Shown here in pieces: positions 7,800-16,268 of a stretch of DNA of 64,000 bases. A model generated the notes under the pieces. That model saw only the letters and a list, made by a program, of their open reading frames with translations, was not told the origin of the DNA and searched no databases. The stretch covers positions 4,154,001-4,218,000 of the forward strand of contig OY970352.1 of the NCBI GenBank assembly GCA_963718105.1. Direction: 5' to 3'. The position numbers and the translations under genes were made by a program. Within the stretch, counting starts at the first letter, position 1, and each line of letters begins with the position of its first letter. Origin of the DNA: DASYKT01 sp963718105. Its GTDB lineage: Bacteria; Acidobacteriota; Blastocatellia; Pyrinomonadales; Pyrinomonadaceae.

Positions 7800-8465
7800 A
7801 TGCGAAAAATTTTCAGCAGAATTTTACTCGGCTTACTCTTTGTGATCGTGCTGCTCGCGGGTTGGATCACGTATGACTTAAACGTCCCGCTCAAGGTCGA
7901 CATTCGCGACTTTGATGCGGATGAATTGGCGCGGTTAGACACCGCCATGTGGCGTTCATACTACAGCCGCCAGCGATTTAAACTTTACAGCGAGCTGACC
8001 GAGCTTCTGCAAAAACAATACCGCCTGCCGTTCTGGCGGCGTCAGCTAACCGCTTTCTATGCGACCAGGGCAGCCTTTGTCTTTAAAGACGGAAAGTCCC
8101 GCGAAGATTACGAAAAGGCCTTGCCGGACGTGGAAAGATTTTACGGTGAGATCCACGATCTGAGCACGACGGATTTTGACCTGCGCAAAGCCGCCAAACT
8201 GGAGCTCGAATGGTGGATCGTCCATCGCGAACGTAAAAAGTACCGGGAAGGCGACCTCGCCCGCGCCCTGGCCGAAACCGCGTCGGCCGTTTATAACTTG
8301 CCCGTAGAAGGCTTTATCGAGCACGGCGCCTTGCGCGCCGAGGCAATGAACATCCGCGATAACAAGGCAGAACAAGGCGGCGTGACCGAGGAAGACTGGC
8401 AAAAGATCGACGATCTGCTGCACCGCTCATGGCGTTCGCTCCGTGATGCGGTAAATAAAAATTAG
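7800..8465 (+). CDS. Membrane-anchored hypothetical protein, 221 residues
   Basis: Not recognised. An N-terminal hydrophobic segment (residues 8-24, ILLGLLFVIVLLAGWIT) should anchor it in the inner membrane with the remainder outside the cytosol. The soluble part is helix-rich with many charged and aromatic residues (MWRSYYSRQRFKLY, LELEWWIVHRERKKYR). A glycosyl or lipid substrate cannot be inferred. It starts directly after a hairpin repeat and ends before another hairpin, so it is likely monocistronic. Confidence 0.6.
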   Translation: MRKIFSRILLGLLFVIVLLAGWITYDLNVPLKVDIRDFDADELARLDTAMWRSYYSRQRFKLYSELTELLQKQYRLPFWRRQLTAFYATRAAFVFKDGKSREDYEKALPDVERFYGEIHDLSTTDFDLRKAAKLELEWWIVHRERKKYREGDLARALAETASAVYNLPVEGFIEHGALRAEAMNIRDNKAEQGGVTEEDWQKIDDLLHRSWRSLRDAVNKN

Positions 8466-8500
8466 CCCGCCGGGAATGAAACAATAATCAAATACAGGTA

Positions 8501-8574
8501 GAATTACAGGGATAAAGGGGATGCATGGGATAACGGAAAATTATCCTGTTCATCCCTTTTATCCCTGTAGAATT
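8501..8574. repeat. Inverted repeat, ACAGGGATAAAGGGGAT family, copy 1
   Basis: Arms TTACAGGGATAAAGGGGATG and CATCCCTTTTATCCCTGTA face each other. A second copy lies between mnmE and jag at 61588-61656. Confidence 0.75.
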
Positions 8575-8603
8575 TTCTGTTGCCCCTAAGTGGCTGATTT
8601 TAA

Positions 8604-9599
8604 ATGAAGGAAAAACTTTTAGACCTGCTCGCCTGTCCGGTTTGCGGCGGCGATCTTTTATTGGCTTCGGCTTCGGAATATGACGGCGGCGAGATCATCA
8701 CCGGCGTACTCTCCTGCAAGAAAAATTCGCATGAATACAAAGTGGTGCGCGGAGTGCCGCGTTTTGCCGACCTTTCAAAAATTGAACAGGACAAAGCCGA
8801 CACCGCAGAAAATTTCGGCTGGCAGTGGCAGCATTTCACTCAGGAAGACACAAAATATTCCGATCAATTCCTCGGCTGGCTTCAGCCGGTAAAACCCGAA
8901 TTTTTCAAAGACAAGGTCGTGCTCGAAGGCGGCTGCGGCAAGGGCCGTCACACCCGTCTTGCCGCCGAATGGGGCGCTAAAGAAGTTATCGGCATAGACC
9001 TGAGCGCGGCGGTCGAATCCGCTTTTGCCGCAACCCGCGATCTGCCAAATGTGCACATCATCCAGGCCGACATTTTCAAGCTGCCGTTAAAGCGCGCCTT
9101 CGACTATGCCTTTAGCGTCGGTGTGTTGCATCACACGCCCGATCCGAAAAAGGCTTTTCTTTCGCTCGCCTCAAAGGTGCGGCACGGCGGGCACATTTCC
9201 GCCTGGGTCTACGGCGCGGAAAATAACGAGTGGATCACAAATTACGTTTCGCCGCTGCGCGAACGCTTTACCTCGCGCATCTCGCAGCCCGTCCTGCTGC
9301 AGCTTTCCAAGATCCCTACACTGGCGCTTTTTCTCGGCACCAAAATGCTTTACCGTCCCGCCAACAAACTCGCCCCTGCCGCCGCTAAATCGCTGTTTTA
9401 CAACGATTACATGAATCATCTCGGCGGCTTCGGCTGGCGCGAACAGCACAATATAGTCTTTGACCACCTGGTCGCCCCGACCGCTTTTTACATTTCAAAA
9501 GAAGAATTCGCGGAGTGGTGGAAAGAGATCCACGCCGAAAATGTCGAGATCACCTGGCATAATCAAAATAGCTGGTGCGGTTTTGGTCAGCTTCAATAG
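8604..9599 (+). CDS. Class I SAM-dependent methyltransferase with N-terminal zinc-ribbon-like region
   Basis: A 331-residue protein. The first 50 residues resemble a Trm112/YcaR-type segment with LLACPVCGGDL and a later single Cys (LSCKKNSHEY). The Rossmann methyltransferase core follows: SAM-binding motif I VVLEGGCGKGRHTR (about 110-123), acidic loop IGIDLS, motif GVLHHTPDPKKAF (about 174-186). Such fusions methylate diverse small molecules, lipids or sugars; the substrate is not visible. No biosynthetic neighbour gives context. Confidence 0.85.
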   Translation: MKEKLLDLLACPVCGGDLLLASASEYDGGEIITGVLSCKKNSHEYKVVRGVPRFADLSKIEQDKADTAENFGWQWQHFTQEDTKYSDQFLGWLQPVKPEFFKDKVVLEGGCGKGRHTRLAAEWGAKEVIGIDLSAAVESAFAATRDLPNVHIIQADIFKLPLKRAFDYAFSVGVLHHTPDPKKAFLSLASKVRHGGHISAWVYGAENNEWITNYVSPLRERFTSRISQPVLLQLSKIPTLALFLGTKMLYRPANKLAPAAAKSLFYNDYMNHLGGFGWREQHNIVFDHLVAPTAFYISKEEFAEWWKEIHAENVEITWHNQNSWCGFGQLQ

Positions 9600-9681
9600 T
9601 AATTTACGAATGTAGAAAAATTGGAAAAAAGAATTTCTTCTTTATTAGCTGGAAAATCTGACGATGGGCGTGAGCACTACT

Positions 9682-9860
9682 GTGCCGGAGGCACATCGGA
9701 AATTAGCCGTGGGTGAAAGCCCACGGAAACGCGCGGCAAATATTAGCTCCGGTAGGAGCGCCGGGCATCCATCGCCCTTTCAGGGCTGACCGGCAATGGA
9801 CTGTGAAGCCGTGGGTTTTCACCCACGGCTAATCCCGCAGCCCTTCAGGCTGAAGAGCTT
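9682..9860. repeat. Composite hairpin region in a gene-free stretch
   Basis: The 332-base gap 9600-9931 contains GTGCCGGAGGCACATCGG (also part of the 40257-40430 repeat), an inverted pair TTAGCCGTGGGTGAAAGCCC / GGGTTTTCACCCACGGCTAA, and short hairpins (CGCCCTTTCAGGGC, AGCCCTTCAGGCT). This is a mosaic of dispersed repeats; no gene is visible. Confidence 0.7.
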
Positions 9861-9931
9861 TCATCACCGGCTAATTTTCTTACGTACATAGCGCAAGGAA
9901 CCGGCAACCCACATCAGGACAACTCCGGCAA

Positions 9932-10441
9932 TTAGAGTTCTTTGAGTTCCGGATAAAATTCGAGGGTGTCTTTTGCCGACATAAAAGCTTCTTTTTCCAT
10001 CTCCGCCCAGCGCGTGTCGGTAGTTGGAACGGCCTTGCCGTTTTCGATCCATTTAACGAGTTTGGCGTCTTTGAAGTAGAACTTATCCTTTACGGAGAGC
10101 GCGATCTGGCTGCCTCGAATGACGGATTTATACTGCTTTTTGGTAAGGGACAGTTGTACGAACATGACGGGTTTGCCCGCTTCGAAGTACGCATCCTCAA
10201 CCCACCATTTCGGGTTAGCGCTGCTGCTCCAGACAGTGCGAATTTTTACGATCTTCCTTCCCTGCTTGTAGATAAGGTAATCGTAACCGCTCGAAGCATC
10301 CTCGCCCATGCTGTATTTTTCTACCTTGAATTTCTTGATGTTCGCCGCAAAACTCTTGTCGGCCGAAACATCCTGCGCCCCCGCCGCCACTGTCATAAGC
10401 GAAAAAAGCGCGATCATTAAAATTGCCCGTATTATTTTCAT
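9932..10441 (-). CDS. Exported hypothetical protein, 169 residues
   Basis: Not recognised. A signal peptide is clear (MKIIRAILMIALFSLMTVAAGAQ), so the mature protein of about 146 residues is periplasmic or released. Strands such as YDYLIYKQGRKIVKIRTVW and FYFKDAKLVKWIENGKAV suggest a beta-rich fold, as in small lipocalin- or LolA-like proteins, but no motif confirms that. It is followed and preceded by hairpin repeats and is likely monocistronic. Confidence 0.65.
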   Translation of the reverse strand: MKIIRAILMIALFSLMTVAAGAQDVSADKSFAANIKKFKVEKYSMGEDASSGYDYLIYKQGRKIVKIRTVWSSSANPKWWVEDAYFEAGKPVMFVQLSLTKKQYKSVIRGSQIALSVKDKFYFKDAKLVKWIENGKAVPTTDTRWAEMEKEAFMSAKDTLEFYPELKEL

Positions 10442-10479
10442 AAGTTAATTAGCTAAAGTAGATCAAGTTTTTCAGTTTT

Positions 10480-10572
10480 CGTGTGTTTTAGTGTGATTTC
10501 GTGGTTTCAGTTCTTAAACTTTTCAGAACCAAAGACTTAGGACTGGAACCACGAAATCACACTAAAACACAC
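10480..10572. repeat. Long inverted repeat, CGTGGTTYCAG family, copy 2
   Basis: Arms of about 31 bases (10480-10513 and 10541-10572), each with GTGTGATTTCGTGGTT in opposite orientation, form a near-perfect stem. It sits in the 262-base gap between the exported protein and the GH18 gene. Confidence 0.75.
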
Positions 10573-10703
10573 AAACAAAACAAAGACAAATTTCTGACTT
10601 TAGAGGCAAGCTATATTTATTTTTCCGGCATCGTCAAAATTTTTCTAAGTCTTAAAAGCGAGAAGCCGAATTTATCTCCGGCTCCCCGCTCATATTACGT
10701 CAT

Positions 10704-11846
10704 CTAGGGGCAGTTCGGCGTTTGATTCCAGTTGCCGGGACCCATTTCGGCCGTGACGATCTGACCTAATAAGGTCACTCCTACCGGGCCTCCTTGATAT
10801 GTAGCGGTGTTCTCATAATCGAAGATCATGCCGCCGCCCCAGCCATCGCTCACCACTTCCGGCATTGTTGTCGCGACCTGTCCCCAGTCGCCGCTGAAAG
10901 TATTTTCCGCCGAAAACCCGAGTACCAGCGACGTCTTGCTCATGCCATTTTCTGCATAAAAGGTCAGCCGGTCGTTGCCGTCGCCGCCGTAGTAGCTCAT
11001 TTCCCAACCGTAGTCGAGCGCCCCGGCCAGGGTGTTTCCCTGCCAATTCGTTTGAAAATATTCCTGATCGTTCCAAAGCGCTTTGGTGAGCAGCGTACCG
11101 GGCATTGTTTGCTTGAAAAGCGTGGAAACCATGATCAGCGATGTGTCATTGGCGGTGCCGTCGCTCCATTCATCGTCGATATCTATCCCATCCAGCCCGT
11201 AAGGAGTGATCACATATTGCTGCAGGTAATTCACAAAATTCTGCGCCGTCGTCTGATCGGTAAATTCCGACCACCCGACCTGCGAGTGCCCGTTCAGGAT
11301 CGTGAGCAAGACGACTATCCCTTTGTCCTGCAAATATTTTACAGACCCGTCATCGAGGATGGCTTGAATGTTGTCGTTAAAAGGCTTGGTCGTCGGCGGA
11401 TCATTATTTTGCGCTCGCAGGCACGGAATTTCATTCGTGCAATAGTTGCCGCCAAAGATGCTGACGGCATCGACCGCCGCATCGCCATCAGCCAGCGTAA
11501 AACATCCGAGGCCCTTAAATTGGTCCGGTGAAGCCGGGTTTATATAAGCCAGCGCGATACCGTTTTTCTGGTAGGTGTCCGCCTGTGGCGCAGACCCCAG
11601 CCACGGTTCGCCGGTGAAGAAAACTGCATCGCCGGGCTCGAAAGCACCGTATTTATCATAAACCGGCCCTTCGAGCACCATGTACTCGCGGCAAAAGAAA
11701 TAAAACGTAATTTGAGGGTTCATAAAGGCGATCCGCCGCGCCTGCTCAGGCGTGCAGTCAGATCGCTTCATGACGAAATTGTTCCAGTCAGCACCTTTAA
11801 ACTGCGCGGAATTAGCGGTTTTGGTCCAGGGCATAATTTTTTTCAT
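10704..11846 (-). CDS. Glycoside hydrolase family 18-type enzyme
   Basis: A 380-residue protein with the GH18 catalytic signature DGIDIDDE at residues 219-226; Glu226 would be the acid/base and Asp224 its partner. The preceding strand VVLLTILNGH and the substrate-distorting region resemble the endo-beta-N-acetylglucosaminidase branch (EndoF/EndoH-like) more than chitinases, but this is judged by eye. No signal peptide is present (MKKIMPWTKTANSAQ), which is odd for a family that usually acts outside the cell; several cysteines (Cys52, Cys115, Cys136, Cys142) would suit an oxidising compartment. Non-classical export or a mis-set start are both possible. Confidence 0.8.
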   Translation of the reverse strand: MKKIMPWTKTANSAQFKGADWNNFVMKRSDCTPEQARRIAFMNPQITFYFFCREYMVLEGPVYDKYGAFEPGDAVFFTGEPWLGSAPQADTYQKNGIALAYINPASPDQFKGLGCFTLADGDAAVDAVSIFGGNYCTNEIPCLRAQNNDPPTTKPFNDNIQAILDDGSVKYLQDKGIVVLLTILNGHSQVGWSEFTDQTTAQNFVNYLQQYVITPYGLDGIDIDDEWSDGTANDTSLIMVSTLFKQTMPGTLLTKALWNDQEYFQTNWQGNTLAGALDYGWEMSYYGGDGNDRLTFYAENGMSKTSLVLGFSAENTFSGDWGQVATTMPEVVSDGWGGGMIFDYENTATYQGGPVGVTLLGQIVTAEMGPGNWNQTPNCP

Positions 11847-12100
11847 TGCTCTTCCCCCAATAATGAGAAAAGGCCGAGAGAAAGGAAGAGCATCTCCTTT
11901 TTATAGAATTTAGTGGGAAATAAGCGCATGTCCGGAACGCGGTCTCCGAAAGCTACTGAAAAGGAGAAGGCAGTTCGGTTGTGGACTTATTTTGTAGAAC
12001 GAAGATAGCACAGGAAAGGCAGGTTTTAGAAGAAGCTTGGCGATTGCGTTCGATGCCGTGCGGGCTTTTCAGTTTTCGACTTCTGTGACAAGATTTATTC

Positions 12101-12868
12101 GTGAGTCAAATTCTGGCAAAAGAGATGGAGCAGCACACCTACGGCATTATGGACGAGGTGGAAGGCTCGCACTGGTGGTTTGTCGGGCGGCGCGCCATTC
12201 TGGAAAGTTTTCTAAAATCCATAGTCCAAAATCTAAGATCTCAAAATCCAAAAATATTGGACGTCGGCTGCGGCACGGGTGCGAATCTTGAGATGCTCGC
12301 GCAATTCGGCGAGGCCGAGGGCGTAGATGTCTCGGACGACGCGCTGGAGTTTTGCCGGCAAAAAGGTTTAAAGGTACAAAAGGGCCTGGCGGAAGAAATG
12401 CCTTTTGCCGATCGGAGTTTCGATATCGTAACGGCGCTTGATGTGGTCGAGCATCTTGATGACGACGTTGCGGGCCTCAAGGAAATGAACCGCGTGATGA
12501 CCGACGACGGGCGCGCGCTGATCTTCGTTCCCGCCTTTATGTGGCTCTGGGGCGTGCAGGACGATATCTCCAATCACCGCATCCGCTATACCAAATCGCA
12601 GATCGTCGAGCGGCTCGAAAAAGCCGGTTTCGCGGTAGAGCGCGCGACCTATGCCAACATCACTTTCTTTGCGCCGGTGCTCGCCGGTCGCACTATCATG
12701 AAACTCACCGGGCTAAAACCGGCCTCGGAAAACAACATCAACATCTCAGCCCTTAACGGGCTCTTCGGAAAGATCTTCAGCGCGGAAAGATTCTGGCTGG
12801 GGCGTGCGAATATTCCCTTCGGCGTTTCCATCGTGATCGTCGCCCGGAAAACCCATAAAACAATGTGA
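12101..12868 (+). CDS. Class I SAM-dependent methyltransferase
   Basis: A 255-residue protein from a GTG at 12101; the ATG at 12125 (MEQHTYG) is an alternative start. SAM motif I is ILDVGCGTGANLEML (about residues 52-66), followed by acidic motif EGVDVSDDAL and motif SFDIVTALDVVEHLDD (about 105-120). Substrate unknown; this subgroup often sits with sugar or lipid genes. Its stop overlaps the following GNAT start, so the two are co-translated. Confidence 0.87.
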   Translation: MSQILAKEMEQHTYGIMDEVEGSHWWFVGRRAILESFLKSIVQNLRSQNPKILDVGCGTGANLEMLAQFGEAEGVDVSDDALEFCRQKGLKVQKGLAEEMPFADRSFDIVTALDVVEHLDDDVAGLKEMNRVMTDDGRALIFVPAFMWLWGVQDDISNHRIRYTKSQIVERLEKAGFAVERATYANITFFAPVLAGRTIMKLTGLKPASENNINISALNGLFGKIFSAERFWLGRANIPFGVSIVIVARKTHKTM

Positions 12869-13365
12869 CGACAATACGAAGAGAAAAAGAAGAAGATATA
12901 CCCCAGGTCTACCAGGTCAATTCACTGGCTTTTGAGAACGAGGCCGAGGCAAAGCTCGTAGAAAAGCTGCGGAAAGCAAAAACCTACATTGGCCTTGTCG
13001 CGGAAACGGACGGAAAAGTTGTCGGGCACATTTCCTTTAGCGCCGTCACACTCGAAGACGAGACGACGGATTTTCTCGGTCTCGCGCCAATGTCTGTCCT
13101 GCCCGATTTTCAAAGTCAGGGAATCGGTTCAATGCTTGTCAAAGAGGGTTTAAAGCTGTGCGCCGACGAAGGCTTCACTGCGGTCTTTGTGCTCGGCCAC
13201 TCGCATTACTACCCGCGCTTCGGTTTCGAGACCGCGAAACTCAGAAGCTTTTCCTGTGAATATCCTTCGCCTGATGAATCATTCATGGTAGTGGAATTAA
13301 AACCCGGTGCGCTTAATGGAAAACAAGGCCTGATAAAATACGGCCCCGAATTCGCGGAGTTTTAA
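12865..13365 (+). CDS. GNAT-family N-acetyltransferase
   Basis: A 166-residue GNAT starting at a GTG that overlaps the preceding stop by four bases (GTGA). The acetyl-CoA-binding signature is VLPDFQSQGIGSMLVKEG (about residues 85-102), followed by FVLGHSHYYPRFGFE, typical of the YhbS-like subgroup. The acceptor amine is unknown. Coupling to the methyltransferase upstream suggests shared expression rather than a proven shared pathway. Confidence 0.87.
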   Translation: MTTIRREKEEDIPQVYQVNSLAFENEAEAKLVEKLRKAKTYIGLVAETDGKVVGHISFSAVTLEDETTDFLGLAPMSVLPDFQSQGIGSMLVKEGLKLCADEGFTAVFVLGHSHYYPRFGFETAKLRSFSCEYPSPDESFMVVELKPGALNGKQGLIKYGPEFAEF

Positions 13366-13410
13366 ATACCCCATTTCACTGCGTCGATCGTCATCGTCGC
13401 CAAAAAAAGT

Positions 13411-13475
13411 AAGCGGTGAATTTGCAGGCAGTAAGTAAGAGGTCCATTTCCGCTTACTGCTTACATTCACCGCTT
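13411..13475. terminator. Long hairpin between convergent genes
   Basis: AAGCGGTGAATTTGCAGGCAG... pairs with ...CTTACATTCACCGCTT and is followed by a T run on the plus strand (CTTTTTGG). It separates the GNAT gene from the convergent exported-protein gene at 13499 and could end both transcripts. Confidence 0.55.
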
Positions 13476-13498
13476 TTTGGCCTGCCGTTTCCCCGGGT

Positions 13499-14074
13499 CT
13501 ACGGCAGCAGGCGTTCGGACGTGGCGCGCCGGCCTTCCGACGTTCCGTTAAAGCTGAAGATCAGGCTGCCGTCCGGCGCATAAACGTCAACCGTATAGGG
13601 GCCGCTGAGGCGGTCTGCGCGCTGGTTGAAATACAAATTCCAGCGGACCCTGTACGTTCCCTGAAATTCCGGCTGGCCGCTGCTGCCGATCACTATTCCA
13701 TAGAGGGTGACGGCGACCTGGCGAGCGCTTACCTTTTCCCAGACACCCCGCGCGGCCGTGGTTTGCGGCGAAAGGTATTCGACAAAGGTGTTTTCGGCAA
13801 AGGTGCCGTCGGCGTTAAAAGTCCCGACCGCATTAAACGGCGCCTGAGTGTTCGCGCCTTCCAGCGATCTTGCGATCTCGGGAAGATCGATCGCCATCGG
13901 TAAATTACCTTTGGCTGAAAGCCCGTCACACGCGCACTCGAGATCAAAGAGCCACGTTCCGGTTACTTCCGCGGGCGTCTGCGGGGCGGCCAGTTCCTTT
14001 GCCTGCGCCGGGGCCGCGATGTTAAGTACCGTTAAAAATAATGCTGCGATCAATAATGAATATATCTTTCTCAC
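13499..14074 (-). CDS. Exported hypothetical protein, 191 residues
   Basis: Not recognised. A signal peptide (MRKIYSLLIAALFLTVLNIAAPAQA) precedes a beta-rich domain that opens with VTGTWLFDLECACDG, similar in style to small beta-barrel proteins that begin with a GTW strand. The closing repeats (YTVDVYAPDGSLIFSFNGT) support a barrel. Three cysteines or fewer are present and no catalytic motif is seen. It diverges from the TPR regulator at 14226. Confidence 0.6.
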   Translation of the reverse strand: MRKIYSLLIAALFLTVLNIAAPAQAKELAAPQTPAEVTGTWLFDLECACDGLSAKGNLPMAIDLPEIARSLEGANTQAPFNAVGTFNADGTFAENTFVEYLSPQTTAARGVWEKVSARQVAVTLYGIVIGSSGQPEFQGTYRVRWNLYFNQRADRLSGPYTVDVYAPDGSLIFSFNGTSEGRRATSERLLP

Positions 14075-14225
14075 TTTTCTTATCTCCTGAATAATTTAAT
14101 TTTTGGAAACTCTCGCTTCCAATGATGTGAATATACCCGTCCGTAAAATTGCGGTAATGACAAAACTCTGATAAAACCGTGATAAAGATCTGCCCTGATA
14201 AATTTTGTTTTTTTCGAAGCTGTAA

Positions 14226-15974
14226 ATGATGTTTTGCTTTGATGACGTAACGGTCGACGAGAAAAATTTTCGCCTGCAAAAAGCAGGCGAGGTGCGGGGC
14301 CTTACGCCGCGGGCTTTTGACGTTCTGCTTTACCTGATAAAACAAGACGGCCGGCTGGTGGAAAAGCAGGAAATATTTGAGCAGGTCTGGAAAGAAAGTT
14401 TTGTCACCGACAATGCCCTGACCCGCGTTATCAAAGAGATCCGCCAGGCCATCGGCGATGACGCCGCCAACCCTATCTATATAGAAACCATTCCTAAGCG
14501 CGGCTATCGCTTTGCCGCAGCATTGGAAAATAAAGCCGAGCTATCTGCCGTTAAAACTTCCGCGCCAACTCTGCCAATTCCGGTGCTCGCGGTCCTGCCG
14601 TTTAAAATTTTGGGCGCTAAAGATGACGGCGATGGCAGTAGCGATGAGTTTCTGGGCATAGGAATGGCTGACGCGCTGATCACGCGCCTGAGCAATAGCC
14701 GCAAAGTTGCCGTGCGTCCGACCAGCTCTATCCTGCATTACGCGCAAAGTGAAAAGCCGCCGGGCGAGGCCGGGGCCGAGCTGGGCGTGGGCGCCGTGCT
14801 GGAAGGAAGTATTCGCCGCGCGGGCGGGCGTTTTCGTGTGACCGTTCAATTGGTCGATGTTTCGACGGGAAATCCGCTCTGGGCGGAAAAATTTGACGAG
14901 GATTTTACCGATATCTTTTCCGTGGAAGATTCGATAGCGGAACGCGTGGCCGGGGCTCTGTCGCTGCATTTGAGCGCCGACGAAATATCGCTGCTCAAAA
15001 AGCATTACACGGAAAATCCCGATGCGCACGAAGCCTATCTTAAGGGCCGCTTTTACGCCAATAAGTTCACGCTCGAGAATTTTCATAAAGCCATCGGGTC
15101 TTTCGAACGGGCGCTGGAATTCGATCCGGATTATGCGCTGGCCTACGCCGGGATCGCCGAAGCAAATTGGATAGCCGCTGATCTTTATTTAAATCCGAAA
15201 GAAGCGCTGCAAACCGTCAAGGAAAAAGCGGCGAAGGCGATCGAGCTCGACCCAAACCTTGCCGAAGGGCACACTTTTTTTGGCGCGGCGCTGCAAAGCA
15301 CTGACTGGAACTGGAGCGAAACCGAAAGACATTACCGCCGCGCGATAGAGCTCAACCCGAATTTTGCGCCCGCGCATCAATGGTACGGCTGGCTGCTGAG
15401 CGTGCTGGGCAGGCATGACGAAGCCATTGTCGAATCTGAAACGGCCAAGCGTCTCGATCCGTTTTCGATCGGCGTACACTGGTTCTTGATCGCTTCCTAC
15501 GGATTCGCGCGGCAGTTTGAAAACGCGGCGGAAAAGGCGCAGAACCTGATAGATATACAGCCCTATTTCTGGGGCGGGCACTGGTCGCTCGGTTACTGCT
15601 GCGCGGAAATGGGCAAGTATAAAGAAGCGCTGCAGCATTACCGTAAAGCCGCGGAAATGGATCGGTCGCCGATGATAAGCTCTTCTATAGCAGCGGCTTA
15701 CGCGCTGGCGGGACAAAAAGATAAAGCTCTGGAATTGCTCGATGAACTAAAGGAAGCTGAAAAGGTCGGCTATGTTCCCCCGTATTACATGGCGATGATC
15801 CACGCGGCATTGAGTGAGCCGGCCGAAACGGACGAAGCTTTTAGCTATCTCGACAAAGCCTTTGAAATGCGCGACAGTTCACTCTCCGCTTTGAAGGTCG
15901 ATTCAAGGCTCGACGGGCTGCGCAAGGACAAAAGATTTAAAGCCCTGGTCAAAAAATTAGGACTGGAAAAGTGA
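14226..15974 (+). CDS. Winged-helix (OmpR/CadC-type) regulator with TolB-like and TPR regions
   Basis: A 582-residue protein. Residues 1-100 form a transcriptional regulator C-terminal-type winged helix (LTPRAFDVLLYLIKQDGRLV, ending IPKRGYRFAA). Residues about 115-245 resemble the TolB N-terminal-like domain found in CadC- and cyclase-linked proteins (VLAVLPFKILG...FLGIGMADALITRL...VLEGSIRRAGGRFRVTVQLV). The rest is TPR repeats (about 265-580). There is no membrane segment. This arrangement is very common in Acidobacteriota. Target genes are unknown; the divergent exported-protein gene is one candidate. Confidence 0.85.
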   Translation: MMFCFDDVTVDEKNFRLQKAGEVRGLTPRAFDVLLYLIKQDGRLVEKQEIFEQVWKESFVTDNALTRVIKEIRQAIGDDAANPIYIETIPKRGYRFAAALENKAELSAVKTSAPTLPIPVLAVLPFKILGAKDDGDGSSDEFLGIGMADALITRLSNSRKVAVRPTSSILHYAQSEKPPGEAGAELGVGAVLEGSIRRAGGRFRVTVQLVDVSTGNPLWAEKFDEDFTDIFSVEDSIAERVAGALSLHLSADEISLLKKHYTENPDAHEAYLKGRFYANKFTLENFHKAIGSFERALEFDPDYALAYAGIAEANWIAADLYLNPKEALQTVKEKAAKAIELDPNLAEGHTFFGAALQSTDWNWSETERHYRRAIELNPNFAPAHQWYGWLLSVLGRHDEAIVESETAKRLDPFSIGVHWFLIASYGFARQFENAAEKAQNLIDIQPYFWGGHWSLGYCCAEMGKYKEALQHYRKAAEMDRSPMISSSIAAAYALAGQKDKALELLDELKEAEKVGYVPPYYMAMIHAALSEPAETDEAFSYLDKAFEMRDSSLSALKVDSRLDGLRKDKRFKALVKKLGLEK

Positions 15975-16113
15975 AAGTCAGCGAAGCTGACGAGAAGTGT
16001 AACTACAGGTGGTGTTCCAAAATGTTTACTGCGGCAATGAGCAAAACATGTAAAAGTCGGCAAAGCCGACGACAGAATATAACTACAGGTGAAGCGCAGC
16101 GGAACCTGTAGTA
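15973..16113. repeat. Two further copies of the double-hairpin repeat
   Basis: A truncated copy at 15973-16011 (GTCAGCGAAGCTGAC then AACTACAGGTGG) and a fuller copy at 16053-16113 (GTCGGCAAAGCCGAC, then ACTACAGGTG...GGAACCTGTAGT). The second hairpin stem is kept by compensating changes between copies, which argues for a conserved RNA or DNA structure. Confidence 0.75.
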
Positions 16114-16130
16114 TGATGTCCCAAATATTT

Positions 16131-16170
16131 GCCGGGCGCGACGAGAGTTTAATTCTCATCGCGCCCGGCC
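16131..16170. terminator. Strong GC-rich hairpin between convergent genes
   Basis: GCCGGGCGCGA pairs with TCGCGCCCGGC around a short loop, and the loop itself can extend the stem (GAGA...TCTC). It lies between the TPR regulator and the M16 peptidase genes, which converge, and probably blocks read-through both ways. A second hairpin (CCCCAGGCTGACGCCTGGGG) follows at about 16191-16210. Confidence 0.6.
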
Positions 16171-16268
16171 TTGTTAATTGCGGTTCTGTACCCCAGGCTG
16201 ACGCCTGGGGTTAAACTCTGCCGTCCGCTTGCGCGGACTTTATGAATTTCCGATTCTATTTGGGAACT

